A DNA stretch of 64,000 nt from JACKIC01 sp964543795. Its GTDB lineage: Bacteria; Planctomycetota; UBA1135; UBA2386. Shown here piece after piece: positions 34,108 through 41,213 of this stretch. The first letter of the stretch is position 1. Each line of letters starts with the position of its first letter. A program made the position numbers and the translations under genes. The DNA lies in NCBI GenBank assembly GCA_964543795.1, contig CAZIZN010000002.1, positions 124,001 to 188,000 on the forward strand, in the 5' to 3' direction. The notes beneath the pieces were generated by a model. That model was not told where the DNA came from. It ran no database searches and saw nothing but the letters and a program-made list of their open reading frames with translations.

Positions 34108-34560
34108 ATGGAACTCCTGCTCAAGCAGAACGTCGAGCACCTCGGCCGCACCGGCGACCTCGTCACGGTGAAGCCGGGTTACGCCCGCAACTATCTCCTG
34201 CCCCGTGGCCTCGCGGTCGCGGTCACCAAGAGCAACCTCGCCGAGATCGAACGCGTGCGCGCCAAGGCGCTCATGGACGAGCAGCAGCGCGTCCAGGGCC
34301 TCAAGGAACTCGCGACCAAGCTCGCCGATGTCTCGGTGACGATCGAAGGTCGCGCCAACGCCGAGGGTCACCTCTTCGGCTCGGTCGGCTCCGCCCAGAT
34401 CGCCGCCGCGCTGCGCGAGAAGGGTCTCGCCGTCGAGGAGCGTCAGGTCAGGCTCGAGCACGCGCTCAAGGAGATCGGCGTGTTCGACGTCGCCGTGCAC
34501 CTGCACGCCGACGTCAGTGCGACGGTCAAGGTCTGGGTCGTGCAGCAGAAGCCCGCCTGA
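34108..34560 (+). CDS. rplI: 50S ribosomal protein L9
   Basis: L9 has two RNA-binding domains joined by a long helix. The 150-residue product begins with the conserved MELLLKQNVEHLGRTGDLVTVKPGYARNYLLPRGLAV signature, has the connecting helix (about residues 40-75) and the C-terminal domain (GSVGSAQIAAALREKGLAVEERQV, then DVAVHLHADV). It starts 3 bases after the rpsR stop in the usual rpsF-rpsR-rplI order. Confidence 0.96.
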   Translation: MELLLKQNVEHLGRTGDLVTVKPGYARNYLLPRGLAVAVTKSNLAEIERVRAKALMDEQQRVQGLKELATKLADVSVTIEGRANAEGHLFGSVGSAQIAAALREKGLAVEERQVRLEHALKEIGVFDVAVHLHADVSATVKVWVVQQKPA

Positions 34561-34581
34561 CCGACCGTCCGGACCGAGTGA

Positions 34582-34610
34582 CCGCACCCGGCCCTCGGGC
34601 CCGGGTGCGG
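34582..34610 (+). promoter_or_regulatory. Strong hairpin between rplI and rimO, touching the rimO ribosome-binding site
   Basis: CCGCACCCGG (34582-34591) is the exact reverse complement of CCGGGTGCGG (34601-34610), with a 9-base GC-rich loop. The 3' arm runs into GGAG (34609-34612), the likely ribosome-binding site of rimO at GTG 34619. No T run follows. The structure could end or attenuate the ribosomal-protein transcript, or mask rimO translation. Confidence 0.55.
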
Positions 34611-34618
34611 AGATTCCC

Positions 34619-35977
34619 GTGAACGAAGCGATCCGCGTCTCCCTGATCAGCCTCGGCTGCGCCCGCAACCTCGTCGATTCCGAGGTGCTGCTCGGCCACG
34701 CCGTCGAGGAAGGGCTGCAGGTGGTGCAGAACGCCGAAGACGCCGACGTCGTGGTCGTCAACACCTGCGGCTTCATCGAGACGGCCAAACAGGAGTCGAT
34801 CGACACGATCCTCGCCGTCGCCCGCTTGAAGCAGGAGGGCAACCTGAAGGGCGTCATCGCGGTCGGCTGCCTCGCGCAGCGCTACGGCGAGGAACTCGGC
34901 AAGTCGATCCCCGAACTCGACGCGGTGTTCGGCCTGTCCGACTACTCCGGTGTACCTGCGATCGTGCGCAAGATCGTGAACGGCAGCACGCGCCGCTGGG
35001 TGGCCACCGTGGACGGCGGCAAGCCCAAGGGGCCGCGCAGCGACGAGAAGCGGGTGCTGCTGACGCCCAAGAGCTTCGCCTACCTGCGCATCAGCGAGGG
35101 CTGCGACCACAAGTGCACGTTCTGCGCGATCCCGCAGATGCGCGGCCGCAACCGCAGCAAGCCGATGGACGTGCTCGTCGAGGAGGCGAAGAGCCTCGCC
35201 GCCGCCGGCGTGCAGGAACTCGTCGTCGTCGCCGAGGACACCACCGCCTACGGCCTCGACCAGGATCGGAAGCGCCGCATCCACGAACTGCTCGTTCGCC
35301 TGGGTGACGTCGACGGCATCCGCTGGATCCGGCTCATGTACGCCTACCCGCACACCGTCGCGCCCGAGCTGACGACGTTCCTGCGCGAGCATCCCAAGGC
35401 GGTGAAGTACCTCGACATCCCGATCCAGCACATCAGTTCGCCGATGCTCAAGGCGATGAAGCGCGGCGTGTCGAAGGAGCAGGTCCGCGGCATCCTCGAC
35501 CGCTTGCGCGAAGAAGTGCCCGGCATCGCCGTGCGCACCACGCTCATCACGGGTTTCCCGGGCGAGACCGAGCAGGACTTCGCCGAACTGCGCGAACTGG
35601 TCGCGAGCTACGGCTTCGAGCGGCTCGGCGTGTTCCCGTACTCGCACGAGGAGTCCACGCCCGCCTACTCGATGCCCGACCAGGTCGATGCCGCAGTGGC
35701 ACAGGCGCGGGCCGCCGAGCTCATGGAACTCCAGCGTGCGGTGATGGGGCGCTACCAGCGCTCCTTCGTCGGCACGACCGTGCCGGTGCTGATCGACGGC
35801 TACGACGCCGAAGCGAAGCGCCTCGTCGGCCGCACGTTCGCCGACGCGCCCGAGGTCGACTGCCGCGTGCTGCTGGCCAAGGGGGCCGGCGAGCCGGGCA
35901 CGTTCGTCGACGCCGAGATCACCGGTGCGGACGACTACGAACTCGAGGGGCGTCCTTCACGGGCGAAGCGGTCGTGA
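34619..35977 (+). CDS. rimO: Ribosomal protein S12 methylthiotransferase RimO
   Basis: RimO is a radical-SAM enzyme that adds a methylthio group to an Asp of ribosomal protein S12. The 452-residue product has the N-terminal cluster cysteines (SLGCARNLVDSE, NTCGFI, VGCLAQRY), the radical-SAM CDHKCTFCAIPQMRGRNRS (CxxxCxxC), the central YLDIPIQHISSPMLKAMKRG and TTLITGFPGETEQDF blocks, and a C-terminal TRAM domain. GTG 34619 has GGAG 6 bases upstream. It follows the ribosomal genes after a strong hairpin, and its stop overlaps pgsA by 4 nt. Confidence 0.95.
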   Translation: MNEAIRVSLISLGCARNLVDSEVLLGHAVEEGLQVVQNAEDADVVVVNTCGFIETAKQESIDTILAVARLKQEGNLKGVIAVGCLAQRYGEELGKSIPELDAVFGLSDYSGVPAIVRKIVNGSTRRWVATVDGGKPKGPRSDEKRVLLTPKSFAYLRISEGCDHKCTFCAIPQMRGRNRSKPMDVLVEEAKSLAAAGVQELVVVAEDTTAYGLDQDRKRRIHELLVRLGDVDGIRWIRLMYAYPHTVAPELTTFLREHPKAVKYLDIPIQHISSPMLKAMKRGVSKEQVRGILDRLREEVPGIAVRTTLITGFPGETEQDFAELRELVASYGFERLGVFPYSHEESTPAYSMPDQVDAAVAQARAAELMELQRAVMGRYQRSFVGTTVPVLIDGYDAEAKRLVGRTFADAPEVDCRVLLAKGAGEPGTFVDAEITGADDYELEGRPSRAKRS

Positions 35978-36546
35978 ACGTCCCGAACCTGATCACGACG
36001 GCACGGCTCGTGATCACGGTGCTGGTGTTCGTCTGCCTGGAGCTGGTGGCGCGGGTCGTGGGCGATCCCGCGACGCTGGCGTGGACCGCGTTCGCGCTGT
36101 TCCTGGTCGCGGCCTTCACCGACTTCCTCGACGGCTACCTGGCGCGCAAGTGGAACCTCGTGACGGCGTTCGGCCGCGTCGCCGACCCGTTCGCGGACAA
36201 GATCCTGATCGCCGGCACGCTCGTGATGCTGCTGCAGTTCCCGGCGGCGACCCAGGTGCTGACGGCGTGGTACGTCGTCGTGGTGGTCGCGCGCGAGTTC
36301 CTCGTCACCGCGGTGCGCGGCGTCGTCGAGGCGAGCGGCGTGCCGTTCCCCGCCGATCGGCTGGGCAAGTGGAAGATGGTCGCGCAGTGTTGGACCGTCG
36401 GCGCGCTCCTGACGATGGTCGCGGGCACCGACGCGCTGCACTGGGCGGCACTCGCCGGCTACTGGGTGAGCCTCGTGCTCACCGTGCTGTCGGGTGCCAA
36501 CTACGTCTACAAGGCGCGCAAGATCCTGTTCGGCGGCCCGCTGTGA
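35974..36546 (+). CDS. pgsA: CDP-diacylglycerol-glycerol-3-phosphate 3-phosphatidyltransferase
   Basis: PgsA makes phosphatidylglycerol phosphate from CDP-diacylglycerol and glycerol 3-phosphate in the inner membrane. The 190-residue product has four to six transmembrane helices and the CDP-alcohol phosphotransferase signature DFLDGYLARKWNLVTAFG plus RVADPFADK, with all three catalytic Asp positions present. GTG 35974 overlaps the rimO stop and the 3' end overlaps pgpA by 4 nt, so the next two steps of phosphatidylglycerol synthesis are encoded together. Confidence 0.94.
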   Translation: MNVPNLITTARLVITVLVFVCLELVARVVGDPATLAWTAFALFLVAAFTDFLDGYLARKWNLVTAFGRVADPFADKILIAGTLVMLLQFPAATQVLTAWYVVVVVAREFLVTAVRGVVEASGVPFPADRLGKWKMVAQCWTVGALLTMVAGTDALHWAALAGYWVSLVLTVLSGANYVYKARKILFGGPL

Positions 36547-37031
36547 GCGCGATCGACCGCGTCCGCTGGCTGCTGATCACGAGCGGCGGACTCGGCCTGT
36601 CGCCGTTCGCGCCCGGCACCGTCGGCACGCTCGGCGGCGTTCTGCTCGCCGTGCTGCTGCAGGCGCTGTGGCCGGACCGGCTGCTGCTCGCCTGGTCGGT
36701 CGCGGCCGTCGCGCTGTTCGTGTTCGGCTCGCTCCAGTCGAAGTTCGTCGCACGCACGTGGCCCAAGGAGGATCCCGGCGCCTTCGTGCTCGACGAGGTG
36801 GTCGGATACCTCGTCACGGTGATCGTCTACACCCTGCTGCGCCAGCCGCCGGGCCCGTTCGAACACACCGCGGCGTTCTTCGCGTTCCGCTTCTTCGACG
36901 TCGCCAAGATCCAGCCGGCGAGGAAGCTCGAGGACCTGCCGGGGGCGCTCGGCATCATGGCCGACGATCAGATGGCGGGTTTGTACGCGGGGGCGGCGAT
37001 GTGGGCCGTCCTGCCGCTCCTCGGCTGGTGA
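36543..37031 (+). CDS. pgpA: Phosphatidylglycerophosphatase A
   Basis: PgpA dephosphorylates phosphatidylglycerol phosphate, the product of the upstream gene, to phosphatidylglycerol. The 162-residue membrane protein keeps the family motifs: GLSPFAPGTVGTLGG (residues 18-32), EDPGAFVLDEVVGYLVT, and FAFRFFDVAKIQPARKLEDL with LGIMADDQMAGLYAG. The GTG start overlaps pgsA. A copy of the intergenic repeat described at 37039 begins 7 bases after its stop codon. Confidence 0.93.
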   Translation: MSAIDRVRWLLITSGGLGLSPFAPGTVGTLGGVLLAVLLQALWPDRLLLAWSVAAVALFVFGSLQSKFVARTWPKEDPGAFVLDEVVGYLVTVIVYTLLRQPPGPFEHTAAFFAFRFFDVAKIQPARKLEDLPGALGIMADDQMAGLYAGAAMWAVLPLLGW

Positions 37032-37038
37032 CCGCCCG

Positions 37039-37073
37039 CAAATAGCTGCGTACCGAACCAGGTACATTCCACC
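37039..37073 (+). repeat. Post-stop intergenic repeat, copy 1 (after pgpA)
   Basis: The copy begins CAAATAGCTGCGTACC, 7 bases after the pgpA stop, and ends TTCCACC. GTACC (37050-37054) and GGTAC (37061-37065) can form a small hairpin. Related copies lie at 50797, 52351 and 52404. Confidence 0.75.
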
Positions 37074-37236
37074 GCGATTCTCACCTGCCCGCGGGACGGC
37101 ATGGACTGGCCCGCCCGTTGACGCGGCAGCCTGAGCCTTGGCGCGAGGGCATTCGGCCTCCGTGCGTGACGGCCGCGGCGTCGGCCCCCATGATGCCGCC
37201 CCGCCGAGCCCCGGCCCACGTCACCGCAACCACCGC

Positions 37237-38364
37237 ATGGCGCGCAAAGGCAGCAGCAGCAAGTCGCGAGGCAAACTCGCCCTCCATCTCGCCGTCGGTG
37301 CTGGCGTCGCCGGCCTGCTCGGCGGCCTCCTGCTGACCCTCGCGCTGGTGCAGAACCTCGGCGGTGCCATCGACGACCCGGCGACGGTCCGGCGCGGTTG
37401 GATGATCGGCCTGGGCATGGCCGCGCTCGCCGGCGCGCTCGCGGCGGGCACCGGCTGGACCCTCGGCGGCCGCATCGCCACGCGCATCACCGACGTCGGG
37501 CTGGGCGTCAGCAAACTCGGCCGCGGCGGCAGCGAGGTGCGCGTGCGCGTCGCCGGCAACGACGAAGTCGCGGCACTCGGCCGCTCGGTGCAGTTCCTCG
37601 CCAACGACCTCGCCGACCTCCTGCGCGGCCAGGAGGACGGCGGCGGCATCGCGCACGCCTCGATGGACCCGCTGGTGCGGCAACTGCGCGACAAGATCCT
37701 GCCGCACGGCCTGCCGCCGGTGCCCGGCCACGAGGTCGACGGGGCGCTCGGCGCCGGCTCCCGCGGGGGCCTCGACTACTTCGACCTCGTCGCCGCCGGC
37801 GAACCGCTGCAGCACGTGCTCTACGTGGTCAGCGCCGAAGGACACGGCCCGCTGGCCGTGTTCGCGTGCCGGTTGGCACGCGACGAACTGCACCGCGCGC
37901 TCGCGACCGGGGCGCCGCCGCGCAAGTCGCTGGCGCACGCCAACAAGGTGCTCAAGAACACCCTGCCCCAGGGCGTCTGCGCCAAGGCGACGCTGCTGCA
38001 GATCGGCGAAGGCGGCGCCAAGCTCTACCAGGCCGGCGCGCGCACGCCGCTCCTGATCTGCCAGCGCGGCGAGGTGCTCGAACTCAACGCCGAGGGCCTC
38101 GCACTCGGCCTCGACGACGGCCCCGTGTTCGAGAAGTCGCTCCGGCCCCAGGAGATCGCGATGAGCCCGGGCACGCGCCTCGTGCTCGGCAACGACGCCC
38201 TGCTGCGCCAGGAGGGCCTGCTCGACCTGTTGCGCCAGCACTCGCCGCGCCACACCAACATGTTCATGAACATGGTGCTCGGTTCGCTCGAGCAGGACGC
38301 CGGCGCCGACGGCCTGCGCGAGGACGTCGTGCTGCTGACCGTCAAGAAGGCGGGCCAGGAATGA
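37237..38364 (+). CDS. Membrane HAMP-SpoIIE/PP2C-type phosphatase-like protein
   Basis: The 375-residue product has a basic N-terminus, two transmembrane helices (about residues 12-37 and 52-75), a HAMP-like linker (GRIATRITDVGLGVSKL through NDEVAALGRSVQFLANDL) and a C-terminal SpoIIE-like PP2C domain. The expected GGDYYD and DVSGHG metal-binding blocks read GGLDYFDL and VVSAEGHGPLAVFACRL, so the first Asp pair is partly kept but the second Asp is lost; the last block REDVVLLTVKK keeps its Asp. It may be a weak or inactive phosphatase acting in signalling. ATG 37237 is preferred because upstream codons are not protein-like. It overlaps mazG by 4 nt. Confidence 0.7.
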   Translation: MARKGSSSKSRGKLALHLAVGAGVAGLLGGLLLTLALVQNLGGAIDDPATVRRGWMIGLGMAALAGALAAGTGWTLGGRIATRITDVGLGVSKLGRGGSEVRVRVAGNDEVAALGRSVQFLANDLADLLRGQEDGGGIAHASMDPLVRQLRDKILPHGLPPVPGHEVDGALGAGSRGGLDYFDLVAAGEPLQHVLYVVSAEGHGPLAVFACRLARDELHRALATGAPPRKSLAHANKVLKNTLPQGVCAKATLLQIGEGGAKLYQAGARTPLLICQRGEVLELNAEGLALGLDDGPVFEKSLRPQEIAMSPGTRLVLGNDALLRQEGLLDLLRQHSPRHTNMFMNMVLGSLEQDAGADGLREDVVLLTVKKAGQE

Positions 38365-38675
38365 GCGCCCCGCGGCAGCCAGCACCCGAGGGCTCGTTCC
38401 AGCGGCTCATCGAGGACATCTACTTCGAACGCGATCGCGACCGCGGCGTGCCCGGCACGCTGCTGTGGTTCGTCGAGGAGGTGGGCGAGCTGGTGCGCGC
38501 GATCCGCCGCCGCGAGCGGCACAACCTCGAGGAGGAGTTCGGCGACGTCTACGCCTGGCTCGCAACGCTGGCGTCGCTGCACGGCGTCGACCTCGAGGCG
38601 ATCGGGCGGAAGAAGTACGGTGCCGGCTGCCCCCGCTGCCGCGCGGTGCCGTGCGGTTGTCCGCACCCGTCGTAA
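38361..38675 (+). CDS. MazG-like nucleotide pyrophosphohydrolase
   Basis: MazG-type enzymes hydrolyse nucleoside triphosphates to monophosphates and are linked to stress and house-cleaning. The 104-residue single-domain product has the EEVGELVRAI motif (about residues 39-48) and the second acidic motif LEEEFGDVYAWLATLA, which together bind Mg2+. It ends with the Cys-rich tail GCPRCRAVPCGCPHPS, a CxxC-x4-CxC pattern known from some MazG relatives. The DNA for that tail is repeated 449 bp downstream. The start overlaps the phosphatase-like gene. Confidence 0.85.
   Translation: MSAPRQPAPEGSFQRLIEDIYFERDRDRGVPGTLLWFVEEVGELVRAIRRRERHNLEEEFGDVYAWLATLASLHGVDLEAIGRKKYGAGCPRCRAVPCGCPHPS
38618..38671 (+). 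repeat. 54-bp direct repeat, copy 1 (3' end of mazG)
   Basis: These 54 bp encode the Cys-rich C-terminus of the MazG-like protein and match 39067-39120 at 52 positions. The segment between the copies carries a truncated two-gene module. Confidence 0.9.
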
Positions 38676-38801
38676 GTCCATGAGTCGCGCGTAGCCATGG
38701 AAGATGACCGCGGCGCCGCCGATCACGAGATACCGCACACCGTGTTCGGCGAGCAACCGCAGGAAGTCCTGCGCATCCTTGGAGAACAGCCGATCGTTCA
38801 C
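38676..38801 (-). pseudogene. Nucleotidyltransferase (DUF6036/AbiEii-like), truncated N-terminal fragment
   Basis: Only about 42 codons remain: GTG 38801, then FSKDAQDFLRLLAEHGVRYL and VIGGAAVIFHGYARLMD, the start of a minimal nucleotidyltransferase-like domain (the GG pair of the GGxAxxxHG motif). Homology stops at the junction with the mazG repeat, before the catalytic acidic residues. The GTG overlaps the stop of the small upstream gene (GTGA), so the two were once a coupled pair resembling toxin-antitoxin or AbiE-type modules. Confidence 0.7.
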
Positions 38802-38968
38802 TTCGCGCGCTCCGACTCGCGAACATCCGGCGCGTCCGTGCCGTAGACACGTTCGCGTAGGATGCACGCGATCTCGATGCGTTCGTCGGGTGTCATCGAC
38901 CACATCTGCTCACGGTCCCAGCGCTCCGCGTCGGCGAAGGAGTGCGACTTGTGAACTTCGCGTTCCAT
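38798..38968 (-). CDS. Small protein paired with truncated nucleotidyltransferase (antitoxin-like)
   Basis: The 56-residue product has the pattern SFADAERWDREQMWSMTPDE and RIEIACILRERVYG, as in small proteins commonly encoded just before DUF6036-type nucleotidyltransferases. It appears intact: ATG 38968, with TACCAT a few bases upstream on the minus strand as a possible -10. Its partner is cut short, so it is probably a relic. The flanking 38969-39261 contains the second mazG repeat and no other gene I can support. Confidence 0.55.
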   Translation of the reverse strand: MEREVHKSHSFADAERWDREQMWSMTPDERIEIACILRERVYGTDAPDVRESERAK

Positions 38969-39066
38969 CGAACGGATGGTAGCCCAAGCCCGGTCCTTCG
39001 GCAGGCCAGAGCGGTTGCGGTACGACCTGGATGCGGGGCTCAGCGCCGTGCCTCGGACGGGTCTGT

Positions 39067-39120
39067 CGGTGCCGGCTGCCCCCGCTGCCGCGCCGTGCCG
39101 TGCGGCTGTCCGCACCCGTC
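39067..39120 (+). repeat. 54-bp direct repeat, copy 2 (relic of mazG 3' end)
   Basis: This copy reads as the same Cys-rich tail with a stop codon directly after, but no mazG body precedes it. It lies 141 bp before the kinase gene and probably marks the original mazG end. Confidence 0.9.
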
Positions 39121-39261
39121 CTGACCGGGGTCGGCGGCCCGGAACGACCGTGCCAGGCCGGCGGGTGGCCACGGCGGCGGTCGCCCGCGATAGTTCTCGG
39201 GTTCCGGAATCTTCGCGCGCGTCCGCCGTAGCACGGCCCCCTTCGCCTCCTCCCGACTCGC

Positions 39262-41211
39262 ATGTCCGACCCCCAGCCCGTGACCGCTGCCGCCGCCGAC
39301 TGGGAAGCGTTCTACGCGAGCTACCGCAAGCCTGGCTACGTGCCCGGCTACGAGATCACGAGCAAGCTGGGCGGCGGCATGTTCGGGCTGGTGTTCCGGG
39401 CGCGGAAGCAGTCGATCGGCAAGGACTACGCGATCAAGTTCCTGCAGGTGGAGGACGGGGAGGTCCGCCGGGCGGTGGTGGCGGAGCTGGAGCAGCTGCA
39501 GTACTTCGCGCAGATCGACCATCCGAACCTGGTGTCGATCGAGGACCGCGGCGAGGTCGACGGGATCCCGTATTTCGTGATGTCGTTCGCGGGGACGGAG
39601 ACGCTGGCGAGCCGGTTGCCGGCGGACGGTCGTCCGCCGGCGGGGGAACGCCGCGCGGAGCTGCTGCAGTGTTTCCTGCAGGCCTGCCGCGGGGTGGCGG
39701 CGCTGCACGAGCGATCGCTGGTGCACTTCGATCTCAAGCCTGCGAACGTGTTCTTGAAGGGCAACGTGGCGCGGGTGGGGGACTACGGGCTGAGCAAGCT
39801 GGTGACGCACAGCCGCGGCAGCCTGTCGATGGGCCGCGGCACGCCGTACTACATGGCGCCGGAGATGCTGCAGCGGCGCGGCGACGCGCGCAGCGACGTG
39901 TATTCGCTCGGGGTGATGCTCTACGAGATCCTGTGCGGCAAGGTGCCGTTCACGGGCGAGAGCGAGTGGGAGGTGCTGCGCAAGCACGAGACCGAGCCGC
40001 CCGCCCTGCCGTCGCACCTGTCGGCCAGCGAGCGGGCGATCCTGCAGCGCTGCCTCGCCAAGGACCCCGCCGCGCGCTTCCAGAGCGTGCGCGATCTGCT
40101 CGCCGCGTTCGGTGCGCCCGCCGGAGCCGGGGCCGCGGCGTGGACGGAGGTCGCCCGGGTAACGACGGAGGTCGTCCGCGGGGCCGTGCCGCCGCCGCTG
40201 CCGCGCGTGCCGCCGCCGCCGCTGCCGCCGCCCCCGGATGCCTACGACGGCCTGCGCAAGGCGTCGAAGGAGGCCTGGACCCACGCGCGCAAGATCGCCA
40301 ACGAGGCCGCGAAGAACGCCCGTGCGATCGCCATGCGCGCGCAGCAGGATGCACGATCGGCCTGGCGGGAGGCGATGGCGAAGAAGCGCGAGAAGCAGCA
40401 GCGCCGCCTGCAGGCGTGGACCCGCTTGCGCGGCATGCGGCGTCTGCGCCGCGATCGCGAGCGCGCCGAGCGCCGCGCGCACAACGGCCGCGCCCTGCGC
40501 ACCGCGTTCGTGTTCCTGTTCGTGACCCTGGGGCTGGCGTCCGTCGGCTTCCTGTCCTTCGCGCTGTTGGCGCCGACCGTGGTCGAGGTCCGGTCGACCT
40601 CGTCGATCGCGCCACCGGCTCCCGCCGCGCCCACCGAGCCGTCGTTGTTCGTGCGCCGCGGCGTGCCGAGAGACCTCGTCGCCTTCGTTTCGCCTGGGCA
40701 GCCGGACTGGGTCGCGCGCGTCCGCGAGGACGCCGCCGAGGCCGAACGACTCGTGCGCGCCCGCGCCGCGCAGATCGAAGCCGTGGCGCGCGCCGCCCAG
40801 CAACAGGCCGAACGCACGCTGCCTCAGCTACAGGCACAGGTCCCGTTGCCGCCCGAGGAGCAGGTCGTGATCCTGCAGCAGATCGAACAGCTGACGAGCG
40901 AGGCGGTCCCGGAGCCGATCGTCGTGGTCGAACTGCTGCAACAGGCACCCGAGTCGCTCGTCATCGCCGCTCGGGAGCTGGCGAAGGACGGTCTCGGCGC
41001 GCGCGAGCCGGACCGGGTGCGTCGCCTGCATCGCTTCCTCGTCCAGGCCACGGGGTTCCACGGCTTGTCGACCGAATCGGATGTGCTGGCGCCGCCGGAG
41101 GAGCTCGTCGAGGCCAACCGCCGCCTGGGAGCGCTCTGGATGTGGTTCCTCAACGAGACGGCGTGGTCCGCTTCGACCTGGCGAGCGTTCGACGCGCTGC
41201 GCCGCCGCTGA
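39262..41211 (+). CDS. Membrane Ser/Thr protein kinase 1 with helical C-terminal half
   Basis: The 649-residue product has a kinase domain at about residues 29-285: Gly-rich loop LGGGMFG (36-42), K59 in DYAIKF, HFDLKPANV (H155, D157, N162), DYG (174-176) and APE (199-201). The catalytic HRD reads HFD and DFG reads DYG, so it is a non-RD kinase. A Pro-rich linker, a long basic helix (about 330-410), one transmembrane helix (about 414-437) and an extracytoplasmic helical domain of about 210 residues follow. Residues 12-291 are encoded by a block that is nearly identical to the second kinase at 56421. The gene is tail to tail with a histidine kinase gene, 2 bp apart. Confidence 0.9.
   Translation: MSDPQPVTAAAADWEAFYASYRKPGYVPGYEITSKLGGGMFGLVFRARKQSIGKDYAIKFLQVEDGEVRRAVVAELEQLQYFAQIDHPNLVSIEDRGEVDGIPYFVMSFAGTETLASRLPADGRPPAGERRAELLQCFLQACRGVAALHERSLVHFDLKPANVFLKGNVARVGDYGLSKLVTHSRGSLSMGRGTPYYMAPEMLQRRGDARSDVYSLGVMLYEILCGKVPFTGESEWEVLRKHETEPPALPSHLSASERAILQRCLAKDPAARFQSVRDLLAAFGAPAGAGAAAWTEVARVTTEVVRGAVPPPLPRVPPPPLPPPPDAYDGLRKASKEAWTHARKIANEAAKNARAIAMRAQQDARSAWREAMAKKREKQQRRLQAWTRLRGMRRLRRDRERAERRAHNGRALRTAFVFLFVTLGLASVGFLSFALLAPTVVEVRSTSSIAPPAPAAPTEPSLFVRRGVPRDLVAFVSPGQPDWVARVREDAAEAERLVRARAAQIEAVARAAQQQAERTLPQLQAQVPLPPEEQVVILQQIEQLTSEAVPEPIVVVELLQQAPESLVIAARELAKDGLGAREPDRVRRLHRFLVQATGFHGLSTESDVLAPPEELVEANRRLGALWMWFLNETAWSASTWRAFDALRRR
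39296..40135 (+). repeat. 840-bp kinase cassette, copy 1
   Basis: Base-by-base comparison with 56461-57300 shows one mismatch (39344, C versus T, changing Pro to Leu). The flanking coding sequence on both sides is unrelated. By hand count about 9 of 24 glycine codons in the block are GGG, which is unlike the GGC preference of neighbouring genes. Confidence 0.97.
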
Positions 41212-41213
41212 AC

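Noticed and set aside
39121..39261. Short open frame reading into the kinase upstream region
   Set aside because: No start with a ribosome-binding site and no recognisable protein; it is probably the kinase leader and the original mazG-kinase spacer.
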